From: Alphaproteobacteria bacterium | Lineage (GTDB): Bacteria > Pseudomonadota > Alphaproteobacteria > Caulobacterales > Hyphomonadaceae | Length of the DNA: 64,000 nt | NCBI GenBank assembly: GCA_018222605.1 | Contig: JAAEZZ010000007.1 | Location: 98,522 to 162,521, forward strand | Reading direction: 5' to 3' | Part shown: piece after piece, positions 1-8,650 of the stretch | Layout of the letters: the number at the start of each line of letters is the position of its first letter | How positions within the stretch are numbered: position 1 is the stretch's first letter | Translations under genes and position numbers: made by a program | The notes under the pieces: generated by a model | The model's input: the letters and a program-made list of their open reading frames with translations, nothing else | Database searches by the model: none | What the model was told of the DNA's origin: nothing

Positions 1-1
1 G

Positions 2-58
2 CAGGTCATCGAAATGCCGGCCAACAATCTCTGCGTGGTGTTGCAGCGTCAGGCCTGA
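2..58 (+). CDS. 3' end of an unidentified gene entering from the left
   Basis: An open frame runs from the window edge to a TGA at 56-58, encoding an 18-residue tail ending in VVLQRQA. It converges on metG and its last 10 bases overlap the metG 3' end. The piece is too short to name a family. It could be chance, but a convergent gene ending here would fit the tight packing seen elsewhere in the window. Confidence 0.35.
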   Translation, partial: QVIEMPANNLCVVLQRQA

Positions 59-1779
59 TCGCCGCCGCCGAACTGTTCGGCCCATTCTTCGACCTGGGAA
101 TCCTCTATCTTCTGGAACAGGACGTCCGGCGGGCTGATCTCGTGGCCATGCGGCAGGGCGTCCAGCAGGGCCTGGATATCACCGAACTGGAAGCTGCGCT
201 TGTCTTCCGGAATGCCGAGGGCATCGAGAATCTTCTTGCCCGCGTCCGGGATGATCGGTTGCGCGATGATGCCGAACAGGGCCGCAAGGTTTAGCCCGGT
301 GCGCACGCCGATGGCGGCCGCATCGACATCGGTTTTGTACTTCACCCAGGGCTCAGCCTTGGTGAGATACTCATTGCCGGCGGCCCAGATGGCGCGCGTC
401 TCTGCGGCGGCCTTGCGGAACTCCATGGCCTCATAATGCTCGATCAGGCGCGGCAGGCGCTCTTTCAGCTCCGCGACCATCCAGGATTCAGCGTCGCCCG
501 CTGTGCCGGTATCCGGAACCTTGCCGTCGAATTTTGAGGCCGTGTATTTGGTGATCCGGTTCACGAAATTGCCGAGCACATTCGCAAGATCTGAGTTCAC
601 TGCGCTCTGGAAGCCTTCCCAGGTGAAGGCCGCGTCAGAGCCTTCCGGCGCATTCGCGATCAGATACCAGCGCCAGTAATCCGCCGGCAGCAGCGACAGA
701 GCCTGGTCCATGAAGACGCCGCGCTTGTTGGAAGTGGAGAACTTGCCGCCATACCAGGTGACCCAGTTGAAGGCCTTCAGCTTGTCGACTGTTTTCCATG
801 GCTCGCCTGAGCCGAGCAGGGTGACGGGGAAGCTGACTGTGTGGAAGGCGACATTGTCCTTGCCCATGAACTGGACGTATTCGGTTTCGTCCGCGCCCTT
901 GTCGGTGCGCCATAGCGCTTCCCAGTCGCCGCCGGTTGCCTCGGCCCATTCCTGCGTCGCGGAGATGTAGCCGATCGGTGCATCGAACCAGACATAGAAG
1001 ACTTTCTCTTCAAAGCCGGGGCGGGGATTGCCGTCTACATCCGTCACGTCGATGCCCCAGCTGAGGTCTCGCGTGATGGAACGGGCAATCAGGCCCTCAT
1101 CCAGCCATTTATTGGCAATGGAGACTGCCAGGTTCGGCCAGTTCTTGCCCTTGCTGTTGACCCATTCGCGGATGCGGTCCTGCATCTGGGTCTGCAACAG
1201 GTAGAGATGGTTGGTCTCGCGGATTTCGATATTCTTGCTGCCAGAGACAGAGGAATACGGGTCGATCAGATCAACCGGGTCCAGCAGACGTCCGCAATTG
1301 TCGCACTGGTCGCCGCGCGCCTTCTCGAAGCCGCAGGTCGGGCAAGTGCCCTCGACATAGCGGTCCGGAAGGAAGCGGCCATCATCGATGGAGTAGACCT
1401 GTTTGGAGGTACGCTCCTCGATCAGGCCATTGGCTTCCAGGGCTTGCGCGAAATGCTGCGTGGCTTCGCGGTTTGCCGGGCGGGAGGTACGTCCGAACCA
1501 GTCGAAGGACAGGTTAAAGCCCTCTCCGGCCTTGCGCTGGATTTCATACTGCTCATCACAATATTCCTGGACGCTGATGCCGGCAGCCTGCGCGGCGAGT
1601 TCGGCCGGTGTGCCATGCTCGTCCGTGGCGCAGATATAGGTCACCTCATGGCCCATCAGGCGCATCATACGGGAGTAGACATCCGCAGGCAGCATGGAGC
1701 CTGCGAGATTGCCGAGATGCTTGACGCCGTTGATGTAGGGCAGGGCAGAGGTGACGAGAATGCGCCGGGCTTTTGTCAT
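49..1779 (-). CDS. metG: methionyl-tRNA synthetase
   Basis: Charges tRNA-Met with methionine in the cytoplasm. The 576-residue product opens with a class I catalytic fold: the HIGH-type motif is HLGN at 21-24 and the KMSKS-type loop is KFSTS at 346-350. A zinc knuckle sits between them (C146, C149, C159, C162). It ends without the C-terminal tRNA-binding (EMAP/Trbp111) domain that makes the E. coli enzyme longer, so this is the compact form common in alphaproteobacteria. The ATG start gives the expected N-terminus two dozen residues before HLGN. The gene stands alone with no co-directional neighbour within 200 bases. The family call is secure. Confidence 0.97.
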   Translation of the reverse strand: MTKARRILVTSALPYINGVKHLGNLAGSMLPADVYSRMMRLMGHEVTYICATDEHGTPAELAAQAAGISVQEYCDEQYEIQRKAGEGFNLSFDWFGRTSRPANREATQHFAQALEANGLIEERTSKQVYSIDDGRFLPDRYVEGTCPTCGFEKARGDQCDNCGRLLDPVDLIDPYSSVSGSKNIEIRETNHLYLLQTQMQDRIREWVNSKGKNWPNLAVSIANKWLDEGLIARSITRDLSWGIDVTDVDGNPRPGFEEKVFYVWFDAPIGYISATQEWAEATGGDWEALWRTDKGADETEYVQFMGKDNVAFHTVSFPVTLLGSGEPWKTVDKLKAFNWVTWYGGKFSTSNKRGVFMDQALSLLPADYWRWYLIANAPEGSDAAFTWEGFQSAVNSDLANVLGNFVNRITKYTASKFDGKVPDTGTAGDAESWMVAELKERLPRLIEHYEAMEFRKAAAETRAIWAAGNEYLTKAEPWVKYKTDVDAAAIGVRTGLNLAALFGIIAQPIIPDAGKKILDALGIPEDKRSFQFGDIQALLDALPHGHEISPPDVLFQKIEDSQVEEWAEQFGGGDQA

Positions 1780-1911
1780 GGAGATGAGGTCTTTCCCAAA
1801 TAGCTTTAACGGCAGGGTAAATCACACATCCCTGCTATTGTGCACCTTTTAGCGGCACGCGCTGGAAAAGAAAGAATTGCGGCATGGGAAATAACATGCG
1901 GACATAAAGAA

Positions 1912-1943
1912 GCCCCCGAACAGGCTGCAGTCCATTCGGGGGC
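1912..1943 (-). terminator. intrinsic terminator after the small OmpA-like gene
   Basis: A 9-bp perfect stem (GCCCCCGAA at 1912-1920 with TTCGGGGGC at 1935-1943) closes a 14-nt loop. Read leftwards it is followed by a T-rich stretch (TTCTTTATG). It lies about 60 bases past the stop of the minus-strand gene ending at 2005, which is the transcript it would terminate. Confidence 0.7.
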
Positions 1944-2004
1944 ATAGGGTGGTTTCGGGACGCGGTGACAAACCCGAAACCGCTGGGAGGAAATCTGGGT
2001 GGCC

Positions 2005-2481
2005 TTACAGGCCGTAGCCGGTTTTCGCCTTGACCGTCAGGTCCACACGGCGCGCCATGGGCATCGCCATTGTGTCAGACAGGCGGGTTTCGGAGACCGG
2101 CACGAAATCTGTGCGGATGTCCTGCGGGCGGATGCCGCGCGCGGTGAGGGCGTCCAGAACGACGGCAGCGCGGTCCTCAGACAGGCGGGCGGTAGGGCCG
2201 GTGCTGCTCGCGTCAGCGGAGATGATGGTCGCCTGAATGTCGGTAATGGTGCAGCCAGCCAGCTGATCGCCTGCCGTGTTCAGGGCGCGCATGGAATAGG
2301 AGGACAGCGCAGCATCCTGATTGGAGAAGTAGACGGTGATCTGCATGTCCTCGCAATTCTTTTCATAAGGAACTTTCACCGGTTCCATCGGCGGCGCCTT
2401 GGGGGCGTCCGACATTGCGGGAAAGGCCAGTGCAATGGCGCCGATGCTCAGACCGGCTATAAACTGTGCGCGTTTCATCAT
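2005..2481 (-). CDS. small periplasmic protein with a degenerate OmpA-like domain
   Basis: A 158-residue exported protein. A signal peptide covers about residues 1-25 (MMKRAQF, then a hydrophobic stretch, cleavage near AMSDA). The rest resembles the OmpA/MotB peptidoglycan-binding fold: a beta strand ITVYFSNQ near 48, a helix with LSEDRAAVVLDAL near 100, and a final strand ARRVDLTV. The usual TD...R arginine and aspartate ligands for peptidoglycan are not obvious, so binding may be altered or lost. It has its own terminator, so it is probably transcribed alone. An AGGAAG ribosome-binding site lies just before two adjacent ATG codons, and either could start translation. Function is inferred only from the fold. 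Confidence 0.75.
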   Translation of the reverse strand: MMKRAQFIAGLSIGAIALAFPAMSDAPKAPPMEPVKVPYEKNCEDMQITVYFSNQDAALSSYSMRALNTAGDQLAGCTITDIQATIISADASSTGPTARLSEDRAAVVLDALTARGIRPQDIRTDFVPVSETRLSDTMAMPMARRVDLTVKAKTGYGL

Positions 2482-2782
2482 CTTCTTCCTTCAGGCTCTA
2501 TGTGCCTCTTGGGACACCCATCATCGCCACCTTGTTTGTGGTCTTGAGGGTGTAGGTACGCGCGCTTTGGGGCGGAAATGTGCGGGGGATGAGGCGAATG
2601 GGGCAGTCATGGGGAAATAGAAAGGAATCTGCGTGCACGGGGCTGAGCCCTGTTTCGCTGGGGTGAAAGCTGCGTTTTTTTGCGGGATGACCTGCCGGAA
2701 CAGGCAATCACGGGGCATTTCGACTGGAATGTGCGCTTGCACGCCGCGCCCGATCACAGTAGTGACACGGTTTCCAGCAATG
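2482..2782. other. gene-free interval before tRNA-Thr
   Basis: About 300 bases between the start of the small OmpA-like gene and the tRNA. Short open frames occur on the minus strand, but none has a good ribosome-binding site or recognisable protein. It should carry the promoters for the leftward gene and for the tRNA. I see no strong repeat or hairpin. Confidence 0.5.
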
Positions 2783-2858
2783 GCCGGCTTAGCTCAGCTG
2801 GTAGAGCATCTGATTTGTAATCAGAGGGTCGGGGGTTCGAGTCCCTCAGCCGGCACCA
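2783..2858 (+). tRNA. tRNA-Thr (anticodon TGT)
   Basis: A 76-base cloverleaf. The acceptor stem is GCCGGCT (2783-2789) with AGCCGGC (2848-2854), followed by an encoded ACCA (2855-2858). The anticodon stem is TCTGA/TCAGA with loop TTTGTAA, placing anticodon TGT at 2816-2818, which reads ACA and other ACN threonine codons. The T arm contains GGTTCGAGTCC. No second copy of the tRNA 3' end, as an integrated element would leave, was noticed elsewhere in the window. Confidence 0.97.
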
Positions 2859-2903
2859 CGCTTCCCGCATGGCGGTGCAGCAGCTGTATGCGCAGGAGCC
2901 GAA

Positions 2904-3896
2904 ATGGCAAAAGATCGTATTGATTGGGACAAGCTGCGCGTTTTCGTCGTCGTTGCAGAGCTTGGCAGCATGACGGCTGCGGCCGCACGTCTGAAGGAAT
3001 CCACGCCCACCGTCAGCCGCAAGATTGACGAGCTGGAAAAGAGTCTGGACAGCCAGCTGTTCCAGCGGTCCACCCGCGGCATGGATTTGACGGAAGCCGG
3101 CAAGATGACGCTGCGCTATGCCCGCCAGATGGAAGAAGCCGCCAGCCATGTGCTCAGCAAGGCGTCCGGCCATCAGGACAAGATCCAGGGCCGCGTCACC
3201 ATTGGCAGCGGAGACGGTATCGGCCCGCTATGGATCGGTCGGCAACTCAAGGAGTTCCGGGACAAGCATCCGCGCATTCAGGTGCGTATGCGGGTGCAGG
3301 ATCACATTCTGGATCTGCTGAGTGATGAGGCGGATATTGTCATTCGCTTCACAGAACCGCGTGAGCCGGAAATCATCTCACACAAGCTCGGCACGGCGCA
3401 TTACATGGCGTTTGCCGCGCAATCATATCTGGATACGCAGGAAAGCCTGCCGTCGAGCATTTTTGAGTATCACCATCATCGCTGCATTTTGCACGAGGCT
3501 TATGCCCACCAGATTGAGCGCTGGGCCCCGAAGGCTGTCGAACTGACCAAGATGATCGACTTTGCGGTCATCACCAATTCAGCCACTGCGATGATCGAGC
3601 TGTGCCGTCAGGGCGGCGGCATTGCCATGCTGCCGAGCTATATTGCCGAGATCTATCCGGATCTTGTGCCGCTGGATATTTCAGAAGTCGCACCGATCCA
3701 GTTCTGGATTTCCTACACCGAGGACACGCGCCGCAATCCTGCCGCGCAGGCGGCTGTGGAATGGATTCGGGGCTTGTTTGACGCCAAGATCACGCCCTGG
3801 TTCCGGGATGGCTTCATTCATCCCAAGGAAGTGATGCCTTTGCAGGAAGAACAGCAAACTGGAGATATCCAGGAGGATATCTCCAGGATTGCCTAG
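2904..3896 (+). CDS. LysR-family transcriptional regulator
   Basis: A 330-residue DNA-binding regulator. The N-terminal winged helix-turn-helix spans about residues 8-66 (DKLRVFVVVAELGS, then the recognition helix PTVSRKIDELEK). The remainder is a LysR-type effector-binding domain. The start is an ATG with GGAG 5-8 bases upstream, 45 bases after the tRNA. The effector domain includes ITNSATAMIELCRQGGGIAMLP, typical of the hinge region of this family. Target genes are unknown: the usual divergent partner is missing because the tRNA occupies the upstream side. Its 3' end overlaps the convergent Xre gene by four bases and contains a strong hairpin. Confidence 0.92.
   Translation: MAKDRIDWDKLRVFVVVAELGSMTAAAARLKESTPTVSRKIDELEKSLDSQLFQRSTRGMDLTEAGKMTLRYARQMEEAASHVLSKASGHQDKIQGRVTIGSGDGIGPLWIGRQLKEFRDKHPRIQVRMRVQDHILDLLSDEADIVIRFTEPREPEIISHKLGTAHYMAFAAQSYLDTQESLPSSIFEYHHHRCILHEAYAHQIERWAPKAVELTKMIDFAVITNSATAMIELCRQGGGIAMLPSYIAEIYPDLVPLDISEVAPIQFWISYTEDTRRNPAAQAAVEWIRGLFDAKITPWFRDGFIHPKEVMPLQEEQQTGDIQEDISRIA
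3859..3886. terminator. perfect 12-bp hairpin in the overlap of two convergent genes
   Basis: CTGGAGATATCC (3859-3870) and GGATATCTCCAG (3875-3886) form a perfect 12-bp stem around the 4-nt loop AGGA. It lies inside the last codons of the LysR gene, 8 bases before its stop, and just downstream of the convergent Xre stop. No T-run follows on either strand, so factor-independent termination is not certain. It could instead protect both mRNA 3' ends. Confidence 0.6.
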
Positions 3897-4273
3897 TCTG
3901 CGGACATGACCTTCAGAACCTTGGCCATCATGCCGAGGCGTTCTGTTGATCCTGTGCGATCAATCCATGAATGACATTCGGCTCGGGCCTTGGCGGACGG
4001 GTCAGCCGTCTTGTTTTGTACCTGGTTCTCGTCTTCGAACAGGCTGGCGATCGGCACGCGTAGGACATCTGCCACATTGGACAGCATGCCAGCGGAAAGC
4101 CGGTTCGTGCCGGTTTCGTATTTTTGCAATTGTTGGTGACTGATGCCGAGCTCGTTGCCGAGTTCAGCAAGGGTCATATTGCGATCCAGGCGAAGGCGCC
4201 GGATCTTCTCACCAACCATCTGATCGATGGCGGTAGGGGCTCGGGAAGTAGATTGTCTTACAGTTTTGGGCAC
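3893..4273 (-). CDS. Xre-family (Cro/CI-type) regulator
   Basis: A 126-residue protein with a helix-turn-helix at about residues 20-75 (VGEKIRRLRLDRNMTLAELG, GISHQQLQKYE, VADVLRVPIASLF). The pattern matches the small Xre regulators common in alphaproteobacteria, and the C-terminal half has no motif I recognise. The start is GTG at 4273, chosen because GGAG sits seven bases upstream and the nearby ATG is out of frame. An inverted repeat overlaps that ribosome-binding site, suggesting self-repression. It is convergent with and overlaps the LysR gene. Regulated genes are unknown. Confidence 0.88.
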   Translation of the reverse strand: MPKTVRQSTSRAPTAIDQMVGEKIRRLRLDRNMTLAELGNELGISHQQLQKYETGTNRLSAGMLSNVADVLRVPIASLFEDENQVQNKTADPSAKARAECHSWIDRTGSTERLGMMAKVLKVMSAD

Positions 4274-4275
4274 GT

Positions 4276-4297
4276 CATAACTCCATCAGAAGTTATG
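4276..4297. promoter_or_regulatory. candidate self-operator of the Xre gene
   Basis: CATAACT (4276-4282) and AGTTATG (4291-4297) form a perfect 7+7 bp inverted repeat with an 8-nt spacer. It overlaps the ribosome-binding site just before the GTG start of the Xre gene. Position and symmetry fit an autorepressor operator. Binding is inferred, not shown. Confidence 0.5.
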
Positions 4298-4493
4298 TCA
4301 TTTCTCGCTCCGGATGTTATGGCAACCAATCAGGTACGTAAAAAGACGTAATAGTACACAACATTGTGGAACGGAAATGGTGGTTCGTATTACTGTAATT
4401 TACGTTATCATGTGTCAAGCTGTTTGGTAAATTATGTAACCGTTTGTATTTCTGAGTGTTTTGTATTTTTGAAAGAAAATCGACACTAAAAGA

Positions 4494-4507
4494 GCCAATA
4501 TATTGGC
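4494..4507. repeat. perfect 14-bp palindrome after tamB
   Basis: GCCAATATATTGGC reads the same on both strands. It lies about 25 bases past the tamB stop, in an AT-rich stretch (4274-4531) that contrasts with the GC-rich genes around it. Read in the tamB direction it is followed by TCTTTT, so it may be a weak terminator or a protein-binding site. Confidence 0.4.
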
Positions 4508-4531
4508 AAATCGGCCTTCGGTTGAAGCCTG

Positions 4532-7500
4532 TCAGTAGTCTTTTTTCCACTTAACCGAGACCTTTGCCTCGCCATTGGTCGTGGTCTCAGATGTTACTGA
4601 TATTTGGGGTCTGGGCTCCCATTCGACCTCTACGGAGCTGCCAGAAGCCCCCGCTGAGTTCAGTTCGAGGTACACATCATCGGCCAGATACTGGCCTACG
4701 CCCACTTCTGCGGCGCCCGAATCGTTCGTTCCAAAGGACAATCTGTCGATGCCGAGCGCAGACTGCAGCTCTGCAGTGGGATCGAATCCTGACCCATTGC
4801 CGCTGAGGCGTGCGATAGAATTGGCCAGCTGGGCGGCCTCAAGGGCAGACAGATCGACGGACGAGCGGCCAAACAGCAACCGCGAGAGGATCTCATCCTG
4901 AGGCAGCTCCGGATTGCTGCTCAGTTCAAATTTGGGTTTCGTTGGCGAGCCTGTCAGCGCCACGCTTGCGGTGAAGCCATTCACGGTACGGTCTGCATGT
5001 ACATCAAGTCGCGCGCGACTGATCGGTCCATTGAAGGTGACGCCGCCCTGGTCAAATACGAAAGGCCTGCCTGCCAGGTCCAGTGTACCCCGGCGCAGTG
5101 TCGCCTCTCCATTCAGGCGCGGTGAGGCCGGTGTGCCGGTCAGCATCAGGTCCAGCCCCCATTCGCTTTCTAGCCCGCGGCCCCAGAGGAAGACGCGGCG
5201 GGGCGCATTGATCTTGAGGTTCAGCGACAGAGATTGTCTCAGCTTGCTTTCGCTCTGAGGCTTGTCGGCATTCTCCACCCAGCGCACATCAATTGCCTGC
5301 GGTCGCGAGGAGGGCAGATTGTCCAGAGAGAAGCGGGCATTCTGGATGTCGATCTGGCCTTCGACATCGCGAGAGGTCTCGTCTCCGGTCAGGCTGACCT
5401 TGCCGCCGGCGCGCAACGTGTCGCCGTCGCGATTGTACAGCAGCAGATTGGTGAAGGAGACGCCGAGATCGCTCTTCTTGCGTGAAAGCGTTCCCGAGAA
5501 TTGGGCGGAGCCGCCATCCGCTCCGTTTGCCTTGCCGTCAATGGCCAGCTGAAGATCCTTGTACGCAGCATCCAGAGACAAATCCGTCAGGCGCAGGCCC
5601 GTGGTGCCGAATTCATAGATGCCTTCCTGAATGTCTGCGGTCGCTTCAAAGACCGGCTTTTTCAGCGTTCCGGTCAGCGTGGCTTTGGCATCGATCTGTC
5701 CGCCAATATCGTGCCCATAGGCCAGCGCTACCGATCGCAGCGCCGCAAGGTCTCCCGTCACGACGGTTTGCCCTTTCAGGGGCTCGGTCATGGAAGGGCG
5801 CGCAATGTCGCCCGGCCGGGCTTCGATCGGGATCGCCAGGTCGCTGACCAGTTTCAGCTCTCCGCCATAGGAGCTGACCTCGTTCAGCACCAGTTTGCCG
5901 TTTCCAAGGCGGCCGGTGATGTCCAGCGCGAAGGTCTCTTCCACGCCGGGCAGCGGTCCGTTGGCCGCGATGACAAACTGGCCGCGCGGATTGTCTCCAA
6001 ACAGATAAAGGTCGCCGCCGCCACTGATAACGGCATCCGGCGCCGCCAGGCCCATAGCCGCCAGCACAGGCTCCAGGCTCAGCTTGTCGATCTTGAAGGT
6101 CAGGCGGGCATCGTTTTTTTCCTGCTCGACATCGGCCTTGATCAGTCCGTCCAGAACGAGAAGGTTCAGGTCAACCGCCGGTGTGTCGCCCAGCCGCCAG
6201 GTAATGGGGCTTTGGGATTTGATGGGTTCGCCCAGTAATGTGCCATCCATCTCCAATTGGCCATTGGGATAGTCGCCGTCAAAACGGGCCGAGCCCAGCA
6301 GGGTCAGTTGGGTCGGCCGCTTGTCATGTTCGCGCTGCACATCGATAGAGAAATTATAGCCTTCTGGCGCGTTGCGGGCCTGTCCGCTGATCGTGTCAAA
6401 GCGCAGGCCCTGTGAGAGCCAGATGTCATTTATCGTGCCAGAGGCAGAGACTGACAGCGCATCCTTGGTTTCCCGGCGTAAGCTGATGTCCAGATTGAAT
6501 TCGCCGATATGACGGTCGCCGAAATTCATCTGCTTTCCGCTTGCCACAAAGTCTGCGTTCAAGCCGCTCTCATCGCCATAGATCAAACCGCCTGACAGGT
6601 TCACCGTATCATACGTGCCCTGAACATTTTGTAGGGAGAAGACGCCATCCTCCCAGGAGAGCTGGCTGGTAATGTCTACAGCGTCACCGCCATTCATACC
6701 TTTCAGCGTGATCGGGCCAGCCCAGCCGGTGGGCGTGTTATTGAGGTTGAGATTGGTTTCCAGATCGGTCAGATCGATGCCATTCCGGCTCAGCGTGCCG
6801 CCCTGAGAGGTCAGGCTGATCGTGTCGACGCCGCCTTGTCCGGTGATCTCTACCTTGCCCGCAGACAGATTGATCTTCGTGTCGGACAGGGTGGTCGTGT
6901 CGGTTTGGGTAAAGTCCGCGTTTAGCGCGATCTTCCCGTTAGGGCCATACACGCCCTGTCCGGTCAGGGCCAATATGCCGCCCTCAATCTCAACGCGCTG
7001 CAGCCGATAGGCATTGCCCGCCTTCACCACATTGGCGCGAAGGTGCGGCGTGTCGCTGACCAGCTGCGCCACAGTCGTGTTGAAGGCTTCAACGCCTTTC
7101 AGGTCCACATCCGCATTGATCTGCGGGGCAGAGAATGTCCCGGTGACGCCGATATTACCGGATGCCGACAGTTGCGGTGTGGAGGCGAGCAGGCCGGAAA
7201 TCTGGTTCAGTTGCCCTTTCAGGTTCAGCGTCTTTTGGCGCGTGTCGACAGTACCATTGGCGGCAAGGCTGCCGCGCGCCATCTGTACCGTGGAGGGCGA
7301 GAGGGTCAGCACGCCCGTCGTCCGGTCATAACTGCCAGAGACATTCAGTTTCGGGGATTTGCCGATGAGGCGGCTTGCCGTCTTGTTGTTCTTGAGAACA
7401 CCGGCTCCAGTCAGGATTGCGGTAAAGTCCACAGCCTCGCCCTTGCTGGAAACCTGCAGCGGGCCTTCCAGCGTTTCGAAGGGCAGGGAGCTGCCAGTAT

Positions 7501-8650
7501 TGGCGGTCAGCACGGCTGTGCCGTCTGCGGAGAGATTGCCGGTCGGTTCCGACACCTGGCCCTTGAAGGCGACAGCTGCTTCGAAATTGGCGAGGTCTTT
7601 CAGGCCGAAGAATTTCAGGTCCACATTCAGCGGGCCGTCAAAGCGGCTGCGCTTGCCGTCTTGATAGGCGCCGGCGGCCTTAAAATGTCCTTTGGCGAAA
7701 TCGCTGGTCAGGGTGAAAGGCGTGCGTTTGCGTTCAATGTCCGCGTCCAGCTTCAGCACGGCAGCCGTGCCGATGAGGTCCCGGATCGTGTCGGAAACGG
7801 GCAGGTGACTTGCATCAAGATTGGCGCTGGCCAGAAGATTGCCGGAGGTGATCTTGGCGGTGATCTCGGCGGTCTTGTCGCCGCCGATCTTCAGCACGGC
7901 AAAGCCGTCGCCTTCGTCCATGGTGCCGCTGGCGCTGGCCTTGAGGTTTGCGCTCTCGCCCTCGGCAAGTCCGACCAGTGTGGCGATTGTGCCGCCAGAC
8001 GGCGCGTCAATGTCTGCCTCGATATTAAAGGCGCCGCTCGCCCGGCGTTGAAGGTCAGCCGTGATCTTGTCGCCTGCGCCTTCCAGCGGCAGGGCGTCCA
8101 GCGAAGCCGTCAGAGTACGGTCTTCCGGAACCTTTAGATGCCCTTCGATCTGAAAGGCGGCTTTGGGCCCGGCGACGCCTTCTTCCAGGCGCAACTCGTC
8201 AATCCGCAGATCCGCCAGTGAGACAGACCAGCTTCCCGAGGAGGATGAGTTGGGCGTTTCCGGCGTGAGCACCGGTTTGCGGATGACGTGGATCTTGTCC
8301 GCGCTGACCAGGTTCAGTTTCAGCTTGCGAGAGATCAGCGCCATGGGAGACCAGGCGAGCTGCAGATCGCTGGCTTCCAGCCACACGCCCTGTTCGTCCG
8401 TCAGGGTCAGGCGCGCAACCTTCATGTCTTTCAGTGGATCGCCCGACAGGCCCTCAATCTCGATCGTGCCGACCCGGCCCACCTTGCGGCCATCTATCTG
8501 CGCCTCAACGAAACTGCGACCGCCGTCGGTCTTCGTCCAGATGCGCGCGCTGCCAATCAGCAGCGTCAGCACAAGCAGGATGCCAACCACCAGCGCCAGC
8601 CAGATGTGCTTGCGCAGGAAAGAGAGGAAGGGGCGTGCGCCTGACATCAA
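4532..8650 (-). CDS. tamB: translocation and assembly module protein TamB
   Basis: A 1372-residue inner-membrane-anchored bridge protein, slightly longer than E. coli TamB (1259 aa). A single N-terminal membrane segment lies at about residues 14-33. It is followed by more than a thousand residues of repeated short beta strands (AsmA/TamB architecture), which form a groove across the periplasm. The C-terminal TamB domain covers roughly the last 350 residues and ends in a basic strand with a terminal aromatic (VKWKKDY). It acts with TamA in outer-membrane protein insertion and probably in lipid transport to the outer membrane. Its start overlaps the tamA stop by four bases, so the two are translationally coupled. 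Confidence 0.93.
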   Translation of the reverse strand: MMSGARPFLSFLRKHIWLALVVGILLVLTLLIGSARIWTKTDGGRSFVEAQIDGRKVGRVGTIEIEGLSGDPLKDMKVARLTLTDEQGVWLEASDLQLAWSPMALISRKLKLNLVSADKIHVIRKPVLTPETPNSSSSGSWSVSLADLRIDELRLEEGVAGPKAAFQIEGHLKVPEDRTLTASLDALPLEGAGDKITADLQRRASGAFNIEADIDAPSGGTIATLVGLAEGESANLKASASGTMDEGDGFAVLKIGGDKTAEITAKITSGNLLASANLDASHLPVSDTIRDLIGTAAVLKLDADIERKRTPFTLTSDFAKGHFKAAGAYQDGKRSRFDGPLNVDLKFFGLKDLANFEAAVAFKGQVSEPTGNLSADGTAVLTANTGSSLPFETLEGPLQVSSKGEAVDFTAILTGAGVLKNNKTASRLIGKSPKLNVSGSYDRTTGVLTLSPSTVQMARGSLAANGTVDTRQKTLNLKGQLNQISGLLASTPQLSASGNIGVTGTFSAPQINADVDLKGVEAFNTTVAQLVSDTPHLRANVVKAGNAYRLQRVEIEGGILALTGQGVYGPNGKIALNADFTQTDTTTLSDTKINLSAGKVEITGQGGVDTISLTSQGGTLSRNGIDLTDLETNLNLNNTPTGWAGPITLKGMNGGDAVDITSQLSWEDGVFSLQNVQGTYDTVNLSGGLIYGDESGLNADFVASGKQMNFGDRHIGEFNLDISLRRETKDALSVSASGTINDIWLSQGLRFDTISGQARNAPEGYNFSIDVQREHDKRPTQLTLLGSARFDGDYPNGQLEMDGTLLGEPIKSQSPITWRLGDTPAVDLNLLVLDGLIKADVEQEKNDARLTFKIDKLSLEPVLAAMGLAAPDAVISGGGDLYLFGDNPRGQFVIAANGPLPGVEETFALDITGRLGNGKLVLNEVSSYGGELKLVSDLAIPIEARPGDIARPSMTEPLKGQTVVTGDLAALRSVALAYGHDIGGQIDAKATLTGTLKKPVFEATADIQEGIYEFGTTGLRLTDLSLDAAYKDLQLAIDGKANGADGGSAQFSGTLSRKKSDLGVSFTNLLLYNRDGDTLRAGGKVSLTGDETSRDVEGQIDIQNARFSLDNLPSSRPQAIDVRWVENADKPQSESKLRQSLSLNLKINAPRRVFLWGRGLESEWGLDLMLTGTPASPRLNGEATLRRGTLDLAGRPFVFDQGGVTFNGPISRARLDVHADRTVNGFTASVALTGSPTKPKFELSSNPELPQDEILSRLLFGRSSVDLSALEAAQLANSIARLSGNGSGFDPTAELQSALGIDRLSFGTNDSGAAEVGVGQYLADDVYLELNSAGASGSSVEVEWEPRPQISVTSETTTNGEAKVSVKWKKDY

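Noticed and set aside
2783-4273. Genomic island at tRNA-Thr
   Set aside because: No integrase, no direct repeat of the tRNA 3' end and no composition shift right after the tRNA; only the short 4274-4531 stretch is AT-rich.
4317-4550. 77-aa minus-strand frame in the AT-rich gap
   Set aside because: No ribosome-binding site and no similarity that I recognise; it overlaps the tamB 3' end; random frame in AT-rich DNA is likely.
7043-8137. 364-aa open frame on the plus strand inside tamB
   Set aside because: Antisense to tamB, no recognisable domain or ribosome-binding site; GC-rich shadow.
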